This document shows, piece by piece, positions 17,687 through 26,996 of a stretch of 64,000 nucleotides of DNA (positions are counted from its first letter, which is position 1; the number at the start of each line of letters is the position of its first letter). Both the position numbers and the translations under genes were made by a program. Under the pieces are notes generated by a model. It was given only the letters and a program-made list of their open reading frames with translations, was not told the origin of the DNA and searched no databases. This stretch comes from JALYUA01 sp038203955 (GTDB lineage Bacteria; Acidobacteriota; Thermoanaerobaculia; UBA5066; Gp7-AA6), in NCBI GenBank assembly GCA_038203955.1, contig JBBRDK010000004.1, forward strand, positions 10,115-74,114. The letters are read 5' to 3'.

Positions 17687-19236
17687 CGGCGCGCCTCGCG
17701 CAGGGACGAAGAGGGGACTTCCGCGCGCGCCTCGACCCGGCGGGCATTCACCGACGCCTGCAGCGCATCGACCGAGGGGCGGATCCGGTCGAGCACGTCG
17801 TTCGGTCTCACGCCGATCCAGACCATGAGCGCGACGAGGACGGCGGCGGCGACGAGCTCGCTCGGGCGAATCTCGGGCAGCGTCCGGTTCTCGTCGTGCA
17901 CCAGCGGATTCCAGAAAACGCGCTGGACGAGAGTCAGCATGTAGATTGCGGAGAGGATCACGCCGGTCGCCGCGACGACCGACCACCATCGGTGCGCGGA
18001 CGTCCAGGTACCGAGAAGAATCAGGAACTCCCCGACGAACCCGTTCAATCCGGGAAGGCCGATCGAGGAGAAGGTCGCCACGAGAAACAGCGCGGTCGTC
18101 ACGGGCAAGACTCCCGCGATCCCGCCGTACGCGTCGATCTCCCGCGTGTGGCGCCTCTCGTAGAGCACCCCGACGAGAAGGAACAGCGCCCCCGTCGAGA
18201 GGCCGTGGTTGACCATCTGGAGCACGGAGCCGGAAAGCGCCGTGGACGTCCACGCCGCGACCCCCACAACGACCAGCCCCAGGTGCGAGACCGAGGAGTA
18301 CGCGACCAGGCGCTTCATGTCTTTTTGAGGGAAGGCGACGAGCGCCCCGTACACGACCCCGATGACGCCGAGCAGGCCGAGCCACGGGGCGTACCGCATC
18401 GCCGCCTCGGGAAAGAGGGGCAGGGCGAAGCGGAGATACCCGTAGACGCCGAGCTTTAGCAGCACGCCGGCGAGCAGGATCGAGCCGGCGGTCGGCGCCT
18501 CCGTGTGGGCGTCCGGCAGCCACGTGTGGAGCGGGAAGATCGGCACCTTGATCGCGAAAGCGAGCGCGAAGGCGAGGAAGAGAATCGTCTGCGCGCTCGC
18601 GGGAAAATTGACGCGGAGCAGATCGGAGAGCAGGAAAGACCACTCTCCCGTCAGCGCGCGATGCCGTCCCGCGACATAGAGGATCGCGAGAAACATCAAG
18701 AGGCTCCCCGACATCGTGAAGAGGAAGAACTTCATCGCCGCGTAGATGCGGCGCGTGCCGCCCCAGATCCCGATGATGAAGTACATCGGGACGAGCATCA
18801 CTTCCCAGAACACGTAGAAGAGCGCGAGGTCGAGCGCGCAGAGGGTGCCGATGACCCCCGTCTCGAGCGCGAGGAAGGCGAACGAAAACGCGCGAACGCT
18901 CTTCGAGACGTGCGTCAGCGAGAACAGGAGCGAGACCGGCGTCAGGATCGTGGTCAGGAGGACGAGCACCAGCGAGATGCCGTCGATTCCGAGCGAGTAC
19001 GAGATCCCGAGCGACGGCACCCATTCGAGACGTTCGGCGAACTGGAACCCCGGTATGTGAGGGTCGAACCGCATCCAGAGCGGAAGCGAGAGCGCGAGCT
19101 CCAGGACCGACACCGCCAGGGCAAACCCTTTCGCCGCGCGCGCCTGGCTCTTCGGGAACAGGAGCAGCAGCACGGCGCCCGCCGTCGGAAGAAAGATCAG
19201 CACCGACAGCAGGTGCCGCGACATCAGGAAGTCCAT
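17683..19236 (-). CDS. nuoM: NADH-quinone oxidoreductase subunit M
   Basis: 517 residues, second antiporter-like pump subunit of complex I. Typical motifs are GIDGISLVLVLLTTILTP, the Glu in FYVFWEVMLVPMYFIIG, KVPIFPLHTWLPDAHTEAPTAGS and KRLVAYSSVSHLG. The helix count and length are normal. It shares one base with nuoL upstream and overlaps nuoN by four bases, so all three are translated in series. Confidence 0.95.
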   Translation of the reverse strand: MDFLMSRHLLSVLIFLPTAGAVLLLLFPKSQARAAKGFALAVSVLELALSLPLWMRFDPHIPGFQFAERLEWVPSLGISYSLGIDGISLVLVLLTTILTPVSLLFSLTHVSKSVRAFSFAFLALETGVIGTLCALDLALFYVFWEVMLVPMYFIIGIWGGTRRIYAAMKFFLFTMSGSLLMFLAILYVAGRHRALTGEWSFLLSDLLRVNFPASAQTILFLAFALAFAIKVPIFPLHTWLPDAHTEAPTAGSILLAGVLLKLGVYGYLRFALPLFPEAAMRYAPWLGLLGVIGVVYGALVAFPQKDMKRLVAYSSVSHLGLVVVGVAAWTSTALSGSVLQMVNHGLSTGALFLLVGVLYERRHTREIDAYGGIAGVLPVTTALFLVATFSSIGLPGLNGFVGEFLILLGTWTSAHRWWSVVAATGVILSAIYMLTLVQRVFWNPLVHDENRTLPEIRPSELVAAAVLVALMVWIGVRPNDVLDRIRPSVDALQASVNARRVEARAEVPSSSLREARR

Positions 19237-21167
19237 CAGAACGCCCCGATCACGAAGAGCATCAGGGCCACGACGCCGAGGAAGAAGGCGAGCGCGTAGT
19301 TGCGGACGTTGCCCGTCTGGAGAAACCGGAGGAGGTCGCCCGTGAGCTCGACCAGGAACGCGGCGGCGTTCAGGACCCCGTCGATGATGAGAACGTCGAC
19401 CACCTTCCAGAGACCGCGCGCGAGCATCCGGAACGGGAGGACGATGACCGCTTCATAGAGCTCGTCGACACGGAACTTGTCCGCGACCAGGGCATAGGGG
19501 CCCGGAAGAGCCCGCGCGATCGCCTCGGGCTCCCGCCCGCCGTCCTTCGTGTACCACTTCCACGCGAGCAGGAGGCCGCCGGCCGCGACAGCCGTCGAGA
19601 GAAGGATCAGCAGCCATTCGGTTCCGTGAGAGAGCCCGGCCGTCTCGTGGTGCGCGGGAAGCGGGGGAAACACGGGGGCGAGAAACGCGCCGAACCGGTC
19701 TCCCGACTCGGAGAAGACGCGGGGAAGGCCGACCCAGCCCCCGACGACTGATAGGACGGCCAGAACCACCAGGGGAATCGTCATCGTGCGCGGGGATTCG
19801 TGGAGGTGATGCTCCTGCTCCGGCGTCCCGCGGAAGGACCCGGCGAAGGTGAGCGAGACAAGGCGGAACATGTAGAAGGCGGTCAGGCCCGCCGTCAGGA
19901 CTCCGACGGCATACAGGATGTACCGGCGGTCTTCGAACACCCCGGCCAGGATCGCGTCCTTGGAGAAGAAACCGGCGAAGGGAGGGATCCCGGAGAGCGC
20001 GAGAGTCGCGATCAGGAACGTCCAGAACGTCACCGGCATCTTCGAGCGGAGGCCGCCCATCTTGCGCATGTCCTGCTCGCCGCCCATCGCGTGGATGACC
20101 GAGCCGGACCCGAGGAACAGGCACGCCTTAAAGAACGCGTGCGTCATGACGTGGAACATGCCCGCGGCGTACGCGCCCACGCCGCACGCCAGGAACATGT
20201 AGCCGAGTTGCGAAACGGTCGAGTAGGCGAGCACTTTCTTGATGTCGTTCTGGGCGACGGCGATCACGGCGGCGAAGATCGCGGTGACGCCTCCCACGAT
20301 CGCGACCGCGAGCATCGCATCGGGGGCGAGACGGAAGAGCACGTTGCAGCGCGCCACCATGTAGACGCCCGCCGTGACCATGGTCGCCGCATGGATGAGA
20401 GCGGACACGGGAGTCGGGCCCGCCATGGCGTCGGGCAGCCAGACGTAGAGCGGCACCTGCGCGCTCTTCCCCATGGCGCCGACGAAGAGGCACAGGCAGA
20501 CCGCGGTCAGGTACGGCGCGTACCGGCCGGGGTCCGCGGTGGCGGCTCCGAACACCGTCCCGAAGTCGAGGCTTCCGAAGAGCCCGAAGATCGCGAACAT
20601 CCCGAGCAGGAACCCGAAGTCGCCGATCCGGTTCACGACGAACGCCTTCCGCCCTGCGTTGGCCGCGTACTCCCTCTCGTAGTAGTAGCCGACGAGGAGG
20701 TACGAGCAGAGGCCCACGCCCTCCCAGCCGACGAACATCACGAGGAAGTTGCTGCCGAGGACGAGCACGAGCATCGAGAACATGAAGAGGTTCAGGTACG
20801 CGAAGTAGCGCGCGTAGCCCGCGTCCGTCTCGTCATGCGACATGTAGCCGATCGAATACAGGTGGATCAGGAAGCCGACGAACGTGACGAAGGACACCAT
20901 GAGGGCGGAGAGCGGATCGAGCTGCAGCGCCAGGTCGACCGAGAAGGGGCCCGCCGTGATCCAGTCGGCGATCCGCTCGACGACCGGGGCGCGGTTCCCC
21001 GAGAGGAACGGCAGCAGCCGCGAATATGCGGCCACGGTCGTCAACCCGACCGACCCCGCTCCCACGATGGAGACGAAGCCCTTCCCGAGACGGCGTCCGA
21101 CCAGGAGGCACAGCAGGAAGCCCGCGAACGGCAGGACGGGGAGGATCCAGAGCGGCGGCGCGATCAA
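19236..21167 (-). CDS. nuoL: NADH-quinone oxidoreductase subunit L
   Basis: 643 residues, the distal pump subunit with the long lateral helix. Seen are QLDPLSALMVSFVTFVGFLIH, GWEGVGLCSYLLVGYYY, SAQVPLYVWLPDAMAGPTPVSALIHAATMVTAGVY written here in part only as hallmark (SALIHAATMVTAGVY) and KKVLAYSTVSQLGYM. A hydrophilic loop near residue 450-560 precedes the amphipathic lateral helix and terminal anchor. It starts 4 bases after nuoK stops. Confidence 0.95.
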   Translation of the reverse strand: MIAPPLWILPVLPFAGFLLCLLVGRRLGKGFVSIVGAGSVGLTTVAAYSRLLPFLSGNRAPVVERIADWITAGPFSVDLALQLDPLSALMVSFVTFVGFLIHLYSIGYMSHDETDAGYARYFAYLNLFMFSMLVLVLGSNFLVMFVGWEGVGLCSYLLVGYYYEREYAANAGRKAFVVNRIGDFGFLLGMFAIFGLFGSLDFGTVFGAATADPGRYAPYLTAVCLCLFVGAMGKSAQVPLYVWLPDAMAGPTPVSALIHAATMVTAGVYMVARCNVLFRLAPDAMLAVAIVGGVTAIFAAVIAVAQNDIKKVLAYSTVSQLGYMFLACGVGAYAAGMFHVMTHAFFKACLFLGSGSVIHAMGGEQDMRKMGGLRSKMPVTFWTFLIATLALSGIPPFAGFFSKDAILAGVFEDRRYILYAVGVLTAGLTAFYMFRLVSLTFAGSFRGTPEQEHHLHESPRTMTIPLVVLAVLSVVGGWVGLPRVFSESGDRFGAFLAPVFPPLPAHHETAGLSHGTEWLLILLSTAVAAGGLLLAWKWYTKDGGREPEAIARALPGPYALVADKFRVDELYEAVIVLPFRMLARGLWKVVDVLIIDGVLNAAAFLVELTGDLLRFLQTGNVRNYALAFFLGVVALMLFVIGAF

Positions 21168-21171
21168 CGGA

Positions 21172-21483
21172 TCACCACTTGAGCAGGTGGATGTCGTTGA
21201 CGTCGATCGTCTCGGTGTGGCGGAACAACGAGACGAAGATCGCGAGTCCGACGGACGCCTCGGCCGCCGCGATCGCGATCACGAAGAAGACGACGATCTG
21301 TCCCTCTCGGGTCCCGAGCGCCGCGCCGTACCCCACGAGAGCGAGGTTGGCGGCGTTCATCATCACCTCGATCGAGAGGAAGATCGTGATGGCGCTGCGC
21401 CGCAGCAGGGCCCCCGCCACACCGATCGTGAAGAGAGCGGCGGACGACAGCAGCACGTCGTTCAGGGGAATGCCGCCGATCAC
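21172..21483 (-). CDS. nuoK: NADH-quinone oxidoreductase subunit K
   Basis: 103 residues with three helices, the usual NuoK size. The conserved membrane Glu is in FLSIEVMMNAANLALV, and the second Glu region is AEASVGLAIFVSLFRH. The ATG overlaps the nuoJ stop by four bases. It ends with the expected short polar tail after DVNDIHLLKW. Confidence 0.94.
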   Translation of the reverse strand: MIGGIPLNDVLLSSAALFTIGVAGALLRRSAITIFLSIEVMMNAANLALVGYGAALGTREGQIVVFFVIAIAAAEASVGLAIFVSLFRHTETIDVNDIHLLKW

Positions 21484-22001
21484 GGGTTGGACTCCCGGCG
21501 CGCCAGGACGAAGGCGCCGACGAGCGCGGCGAGCAGGAGCACGGAGAGGGCCTCGAAGGGAAGCAGGTAGTCCGAGAACAGCAGGCGGGCGAGCGGCGCG
21601 ATCTCCGCGGCCGCGGGGCCCTGGTTTCCGGCAGGGACGGCCGCGCCGCCGTGGCGCAGGAGGCCGAGCAGCAGCCCCGCGAATAGCAGCAGCGCCAGGC
21701 CGGAGAGCACCGCCTGGACCGGGCGACGGCTGCCCGCCAATCGGGTCTCGCTGCCGACGTTCAACAGCATCAGGACGAACAGGAAGAGGACGAGAATCGC
21801 GCCGCCGTAGACGATCACCTGGATGGCCGCGATGAACGGCGCCCAGAGCATCACGTAGCAGATCGCCAGGGCGAAGAACCCCACGACCAGCGCGAGCACG
21901 CTCTTGACGGGATGGTGATGCACGACCATGACGCCCGCGAACAGAACGGCGACCGCGGCCGCGAGGTCGAAGACGACCCGGTCGATCGGAAAGCCGGCCA
22001 T
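21480..22001 (-). CDS. nuoJ: NADH-quinone oxidoreductase subunit J
   Basis: About 173 residues, five helices. The family block AIQVIVYGGAILVLFLFVLMLLN (pi-bulge helix) is present. The loop around residues 115-135 is Gly/Ala/Pro-rich. Its start codon shares its last base with the nuoH stop region. In standard operons nuoI stands between nuoH and nuoJ; here there is no room for it. Confidence 0.93.
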   Translation of the reverse strand: MAGFPIDRVVFDLAAAVAVLFAGVMVVHHHPVKSVLALVVGFFALAICYVMLWAPFIAAIQVIVYGGAILVLFLFVLMLLNVGSETRLAGSRRPVQAVLSGLALLLFAGLLLGLLRHGGAAVPAGNQGPAAAEIAPLARLLFSDYLLPFEALSVLLLAALVGAFVLARRESNP

Positions 22002-23044
22002 CAGAGTCTCCTCGCGGCGATGAGACCCGCCGTCCAGAAGAGATTCACCAGCGCGAGCGGGAGAAGCCCCTTCCACCCGAGGTTCATGAGCTGGTCGTAG
22101 CGGAAGCGCGGCAGCGTCCAACGCACCCAGACGAACATCCAGACGAAGAAGAGCGTCTTGACGGTGAAGATGACGATCGAGATCAGCGCCCCGAGAACGC
22201 CGTGCGGCGTGAATCCGGGAAACGTCCAGCCGCCGAAGAAGAGCGTCGCGATGATCGCGGAGGCGACGATCATGTTGATGTACTCCGCCATGAAGAACAT
22301 GGCGAATTTCATGGAGGAGTACTCGGTGTGGTATCCGGCGACGAGCTCCGCATCGGCCTCCGGCAGGTCGAAGGGCGTGCGGTTGGTCTCGGCGAACGCC
22401 GCCACGTAGAACACGATGAAGCCGATCAGCTGCGGGATGACGTTCCAGCGGGGGATGAACCCGAGCCACGTGCCGCTCTGGGACGCGATGATGTCGGTCA
22501 GCCGGAAGGAGCCCGCATTCAGGATGACCCCGGCCCCCGCGGTCGTCATCGCGAGCTCGTACGAGATGATCTGCGCGCTCGACCGGATGCCGCCCATCAG
22601 CGAAAACTTGTTGTTCGACGCCCACCCGGCGAGCACGATTCCGTACACGGAGAGGGACGTGATCGCGAAGACGTAGAGAAGCCCGATCGAGACGTCCGCC
22701 CCGATCAGGGGAACGTTTCTCCCGGCGAGCGGGAACGTCGCGCCGTAGGGCACCACGGCGAACGTCGTGAGCGCGGCGAACACCGCCAGCGCCGGGGCGA
22801 GCACGTAGAGGCCGCGGTCGACGTTGCCGGGGATCAAGTCTTCCTTGAAGAAGAACTTGATGACGTCCGCGAGCGACTGGAGGAGCCCGAACGGCCCGAC
22901 GCGGTTGGGCCCGGGCCGGTCCTGGATCAGTCCGGCGCCGCGGCGCTCGACCCACAGGAGAAGGGGGACGAAGACGAGGATCGCGAGGAGCGGGATGAAG
23001 ATCCTCGCGGCAACCAGGAGCCAGTCGACCGCGGTCGAGCTCAG
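22001..23044 (-). CDS. nuoH: NADH-quinone oxidoreductase subunit H
   Basis: About 347 residues, eight helices; it forms much of the quinone-binding cavity. LLWVERRGAGLIQDRPGPNRVGPFGLLQ, shortened here to its core ERRGAGLIQDRPGPN, and the Glu-rich loop FDLPEADAELVAGYHTEYS are diagnostic. No ATG, GTG or TTG is in frame before the first conserved helix. CTG at 23044 overlaps the nuoG TGA (CTGA) and is the likely start by coupling. Confidence 0.92.
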   Translation of the reverse strand: MSSTAVDWLLVAARIFIPLLAILVFVPLLLWVERRGAGLIQDRPGPNRVGPFGLLQSLADVIKFFFKEDLIPGNVDRGLYVLAPALAVFAALTTFAVVPYGATFPLAGRNVPLIGADVSIGLLYVFAITSLSVYGIVLAGWASNNKFSLMGGIRSSAQIISYELAMTTAGAGVILNAGSFRLTDIIASQSGTWLGFIPRWNVIPQLIGFIVFYVAAFAETNRTPFDLPEADAELVAGYHTEYSSMKFAMFFMAEYINMIVASAIIATLFFGGWTFPGFTPHGVLGALISIVIFTVKTLFFVWMFVWVRWTLPRFRYDQLMNLGWKGLLPLALVNLFWTAGLIAARRL

Positions 23045-24780
23045 AGCGCCCCCGTGGAGACGAAGAGGCCTTTCTTCATGAAGCCGCCGCCCGCGAGCTC
23101 GTCTCCCTGCACGCCGGCGTAATCCGCGACCTCGGCTTCGATCATCCGGAGCAGGTCGTCCGGCTTCCAGTTCCGGTCGCCGAAGTCGAGCGCCTCCGCG
23201 AGCAGGAGGATCAGCTCCCACGCGGCCCGGATCGGCGGCTTCGGCAGGAAGGCCCGCGAGAATTTCTGGACGCGCCCCTGGACGTTCGTGAAGGTGCCTT
23301 CGCGCTCGGCGAGTGACGCCGTGGGCAGAACGACGTCGGCGGCGCGCGTCAGAGCATTCGCTGTGCGGCCCGCGACGGCGAGGAACCGGGCGCGGCGAAG
23401 AGCCGCCACTTTGTCCGGGTTATTGACCGCCTCACCGAACGCGGCGTCGGCGATGAAGACGACCTCCGGGGAGGCCTTCCCGGAGAGCACGTCCTCGAGG
23501 CCGTACCCGCCGTCCGCCGGGGACATCCCCATATCCTTCGCGCCCGCGAAGTTCGCCCCGAAGTGGTCTCCCTCGATCCATTCCGTCTTCGACTTCATCC
23601 GCCGCACGCGCGACCGGTCCACCGTGGCGTCGCGGTTGCCGCACGCCAGGTGATCCGCGAGCTTCCGCAGCAGGAAGTTCTCCTCGTTGGAGAGGTGAGC
23701 GGAGCCGAGGAAGAACAGGCCGCCGGGGCCGGGGCCCTCGATGGTCTGACGGATCTCGCGGGCGATCCGCTGCACGGCCACCGGCACGATCGCGTCCTTC
23801 GGCTCGCCGTTCTCCCGAACGGTCGCCTTCTCGATGTCGCGCTGGTTCAGTTTCTCGGAGGAGAACCGGCCGTAGTCGCAGAGCCAGTAGTCGTTGACCT
23901 CGGGGTTCAAACGGGGCAGGAAGCGGTAGACGACCGAATTCTGCGTCTCGACGGAGATGTTGCAGCCGATGTTGCAGCCGGGGCACACGGACGCCGTCTT
24001 CTGGAGGTACCAGACCCGGCTGCGGAAGCGGAACTCGCGGGCGGTCAGCGCGCCGACCGGGCAGACGTCCGCTGCGCACGCCGACCAGTCGTTGGCGAGC
24101 GGCTTTCCGTCGTGCGTCCAGACGAGCGTGCGTCCGCCGCGGTCGAGAAACGTCAGCTCGCCCGTCCCCGCGATCTCCTGGCAGAAGCGGATGCACCGGG
24201 TGCACTGGATGCAGCGCGTCATGTCCGCGATCACATGGGGCCCGATCAGCGTCCGGTCGAAGCCCGGATACTGGCGCTTCCGCTCGTCGTAGTCGGACTT
24301 CTGGTCGCCGTATCCGAACGAGTTGTCCTGGAGCTTGCACTCGCCCGCCTGGTCGCAGATCGGGCAGTCGAGCGGATGGTTGATGAGGAGAAACTCCATG
24401 TTGGCCGCACGCGACTGGACGACCTTCTCCGTCTTCGTCTTGATCGAGAGGCCGTCCTTCAGGGGGGTCGTGCAGGCCGCCTGGATCTTCGGGATTCCCT
24501 CCACTTCGACCAGGCACATGCGGCACTGGCCGACGACCGAGAGGCGGGGATGGAAGCAGAAATGAGGGATCTCGATTCCGGCCAGCTTCGCGGCCTCGAT
24601 CAGGTTGACGTCCTTCGGGACCTCGATCGGCTTCCCGTCGAAGGTCACGGTGAACGTCTTCTTGTCGGGAGGCGGGGCGGAGGGAGGGGTGCCGGGAGGG
24701 GCTCCGGACGGCTTTCCTGCGTCTCCCGTCGACGGCACTCCGGGCTTCGGGTCGCCTCCCGGCTTGGGAGCGGAGCTCAC
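23041..24780 (-). CDS. nuoG: NADH-quinone oxidoreductase subunit G, short form with Pro-rich N-terminus
   Basis: About 579 residues, against about 780-900 in well-studied bacteria. It carries electrons from NuoF through several Fe-S clusters. Visible ligand sets: HFCFHPRL...GQCRMC...AACTTP (2Fe-2S), HPLDCPICDQAGEC (4Fe-4S with His), RCIQCTRCIRFC with CAADVCPVG, and CPGCNIGC plus a Cys 27 residues later, matching the CX2CX3CX27C set known to bind cluster N7. The first 40 residues are an unusual Gly/Pro/Lys linker before the ferredoxin fold. The molybdopterin-like C-terminal domain is strongly shortened. GTG at 24780 overlaps the nuoF stop. Confidence 0.93.
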   Translation of the reverse strand: MSSAPKPGGDPKPGVPSTGDAGKPSGAPPGTPPSAPPPDKKTFTVTFDGKPIEVPKDVNLIEAAKLAGIEIPHFCFHPRLSVVGQCRMCLVEVEGIPKIQAACTTPLKDGLSIKTKTEKVVQSRAANMEFLLINHPLDCPICDQAGECKLQDNSFGYGDQKSDYDERKRQYPGFDRTLIGPHVIADMTRCIQCTRCIRFCQEIAGTGELTFLDRGGRTLVWTHDGKPLANDWSACAADVCPVGALTAREFRFRSRVWYLQKTASVCPGCNIGCNISVETQNSVVYRFLPRLNPEVNDYWLCDYGRFSSEKLNQRDIEKATVRENGEPKDAIVPVAVQRIAREIRQTIEGPGPGGLFFLGSAHLSNEENFLLRKLADHLACGNRDATVDRSRVRRMKSKTEWIEGDHFGANFAGAKDMGMSPADGGYGLEDVLSGKASPEVVFIADAAFGEAVNNPDKVAALRRARFLAVAGRTANALTRAADVVLPTASLAEREGTFTNVQGRVQKFSRAFLPKPPIRAAWELILLLAEALDFGDRNWKPDDLLRMIEAEVADYAGVQGDELAGGGFMKKGLFVSTGAL

Positions 24781-26093
24781 GCGGTCACCAGCGCCGCCGC
24801 GCCGGGGCCGACGAGGCAGCGTTTCTCGGTGACGTGGTGCCGGTATTCCTCCCGGAACTTGGCGATCGAGGAGAGGACGGGCGCGATGGCCGCGTCGGAG
24901 AAGACACAGATCGTCATGCCGTTGCCCATCTGATTGGAGATGCGTTCGAGGAGATCGATGTCCTCGAGCCGCCCCTCTCCCGCCTCGATGCGGGTCAGGA
25001 CCGTGTGAAGCCAGGGCGTTCCTTCGCGGCACGGCGTGCACTGGCCGCAGGATTCGTGCGCGAAGAACTTGGAGAGGTTCTGCGCGGCGTTGACGATGCA
25101 CGTGTCCTCGTTCATCACGATGATCGCGGCCGAGCCGAGCATCGACTTCTTCGCGGCCAGCCCATCGAAGTCGAGCGGGCAGTCTTCGATCTCGTCCGGC
25201 GTCAGCATTGCCGCGGAGGCGCCGCCGGGGATCACGACCTTGACCTTGCGTCCGTTCTTCATGCCCTGCCCGTACGCGTCTCCGAAGATCAGCTCCTTCA
25301 TCTGGAGACCCATGGGCGCCTCGTAGACGCCGGGCCGGTTCACCGGACCCGAGAGGCAGTAGAGCTTCGGTCCCGTGTTCTTCTCGTTGCGGCCGATCTT
25401 CGCGAACCACTCCGCGCCGCGATTCACGATGTGCACGACGCACGCGAGGGTCTCGACGTTGTTGACGATGGTGGGCGCCGCGAAGACGCCGGACACGGCG
25501 GGGAAGGGCGGCTTGATCCGGGGCTGGCCCCGCTTGCCTTCCAGGCTCTCGATCAGGCCGGTCTCCTCGCCACAGATGTACGCGCCGGCCCCGCGGTGGA
25601 CCCAGAGGTCCAGGGAATATCCGGACCCGAGGATGTTCTCTCCGAGGAACCCTTCCCGTCGCGCCTCCGCGAGCGCGTCGTCGAGCACGCGCGCTCCCAG
25701 GTAGAACTCGCCGCGGATGTAGATGTAAGCGGTGCGGCACCTCAGAGCGTAGGCGGAGAGGATGATGCCCTCGATCACCTGGTGCGGGTCCTCCTCCATC
25801 ATCAGACGGTCCTTGAAGGTCCCGGGCTCCGACTCGTCCGCGTTGCAGAGGAGATAGACGGGCTTTCCCTTCGTGTCTTTCGGGACGAAGCCCCACTTCA
25901 TCCCGGTCGGGAAGCCCGCTCCGCCGCGCCCGCGCAGACCGGACCGTTTCACCTCGTCGGTCAATTTCTCGGGCGTCCAGCCGCCGGTGAGGACCGTCTT
26001 CAAGGCCTTGTAGCCGCCGTCGTCCATGTACCCCCGGATCCCCCGGGAGTCTTTCTTTCCGACGCGCGCGAGGAGGACTTTCTCTTCCGCCAT
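24777..26093 (-). CDS. nuoF: NADH-quinone oxidoreductase subunit F
   Basis: About 438 residues, the NADH-oxidising subunit with FMN and a 4Fe-4S cluster (N3). The NADH/FMN glycine-rich region GLRGRGGAGFPTGMKWGF, NADESEPGTFKDR and ICGEETGLIESLEGKRG are all present. The cluster ligands are ESCGQCTPCREG plus a later Cys in MTICVFSDAA. The ATG at 26093 stands 2 bases after the nuoE stop. Confidence 0.95.
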   Translation of the reverse strand: MAEEKVLLARVGKKDSRGIRGYMDDGGYKALKTVLTGGWTPEKLTDEVKRSGLRGRGGAGFPTGMKWGFVPKDTKGKPVYLLCNADESEPGTFKDRLMMEEDPHQVIEGIILSAYALRCRTAYIYIRGEFYLGARVLDDALAEARREGFLGENILGSGYSLDLWVHRGAGAYICGEETGLIESLEGKRGQPRIKPPFPAVSGVFAAPTIVNNVETLACVVHIVNRGAEWFAKIGRNEKNTGPKLYCLSGPVNRPGVYEAPMGLQMKELIFGDAYGQGMKNGRKVKVVIPGGASAAMLTPDEIEDCPLDFDGLAAKKSMLGSAAIIVMNEDTCIVNAAQNLSKFFAHESCGQCTPCREGTPWLHTVLTRIEAGEGRLEDIDLLERISNQMGNGMTICVFSDAAIAPVLSSIAKFREEYRHHVTEKRCLVGPGAAALVTA

Positions 26094-26095
26094 GG

Positions 26096-26620
26096 CTACT
26101 TCGCCGCCCCCGCCGGGAGGCTCTGGAGGATCTCGTCCAGCCTCTTCTCGTCGACGGGCTCGAAGTAGGTGTCGTTGACCATGATGGACGGAGCCTTGTC
26201 GCACCCGGCGATGCATTCGACCTCGACGAGCGAGAACTCGCCGTCCGGCGTCGTCTCTTCGAGCCCTATGCCGAGCTTCTTCTGGCAGTGCTCCAGGAGC
26301 CGCTCCGCCCCCGCCAGATGGCACGAGATGGAGGTGCAGACCTGGAGGAGGTGGCGGCCGACGGGCTTCAGGTTGTACATCGTGTAAAACGTCAGGACTC
26401 CGTCGACGTGCGCCGGCGGGAGGTCCAGGATCCTGGCGACTTCTTCCGCCGCCTCCTTCGAGATCCACCCCCACGTCTCCTGCGCGACCCACAGCACCGG
26501 CAGCAGGGCGGCCTGCTTCGTGGGGTAGCGCGCGAGGATCGCGTCGATCCGCTGGAGCGCTTCCGGCGGGAACACCGCGGGTCGCCCGGACTCCTCGACC
26601 GAATAACGGCGGTGGCTCAC
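26096..26620 (-). CDS. nuoE: NADH-quinone oxidoreductase subunit E
   Basis: About 174 residues, thioredoxin-like subunit with a 2Fe-2S cluster (N1a). Ligands appear as CTSISC (CX4C) and CIAGC (CX3C). The N-terminal helical part contains LLPVLWVAQETWGWIS. The GTG start overlaps the nuoA stop codon (GTGA). In standard operons nuoB, nuoC and nuoD separate nuoA from nuoE; here the two genes overlap directly. Confidence 0.94.
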   Translation of the reverse strand: MSHRRYSVEESGRPAVFPPEALQRIDAILARYPTKQAALLPVLWVAQETWGWISKEAAEEVARILDLPPAHVDGVLTFYTMYNLKPVGRHLLQVCTSISCHLAGAERLLEHCQKKLGIGLEETTPDGEFSLVEVECIAGCDKAPSIMVNDTYFEPVDEKRLDEILQSLPAGAAK

Positions 26621-26970
26621 AGGTCGAACGCCCCCTTCTTCCAGATGTAGGCGTAGCCGACCGCGAGGATGAGCATGAAAACGAGCATCTCGGCGAAGAG
26701 GCCGGGGCCCCCGGTCCGAAACACCAGCGCCCAGGGGTAGAGAAAGGCGATTTCGACGTCGAAGAGGATGAAGATCATCGCGATGACGAAGAACTTGATC
26801 GAGATCCGCTTGTGCGAGGCGTCCAGCAGGGGAACGCCGCTCTCGTACGTGGAAAGCTTCGAACGGGTGCGTAACCTCGGTCCGAGCCAGGCGGATAAGA
26901 GAAGGATCACCGCGGCGATGCCGACCGCCGTCGCCATCAGTAACAGAATGGGGACGTAGTCCCGTGCCAT
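26617..26970 (-). CDS. nuoA: NADH-quinone oxidoreductase subunit A
   Basis: About 117 residues, three helices. The conserved loop YESGVPLLDASHKRISIKF and helix FVIAMIFILFDVEIAFLYPW identify it. The ATG at 26970 gives the usual length; a GTG 42 bases further out would lie within the proposed Rex operator and has no ribosome site. It is the promoter-proximal gene of the operon. NuoA normally contacts NuoH and NuoD at the quinone site, but nuoD is not in this window. Confidence 0.94.
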   Translation of the reverse strand: MARDYVPILLLMATAVGIAAVILLLSAWLGPRLRTRSKLSTYESGVPLLDASHKRISIKFFVIAMIFILFDVEIAFLYPWALVFRTGGPGLFAEMLVFMLILAVGYAYIWKKGAFDL

Positions 26971-26996
26971 GCGCGCCCCGCTCTCCCTTCTGAAGC

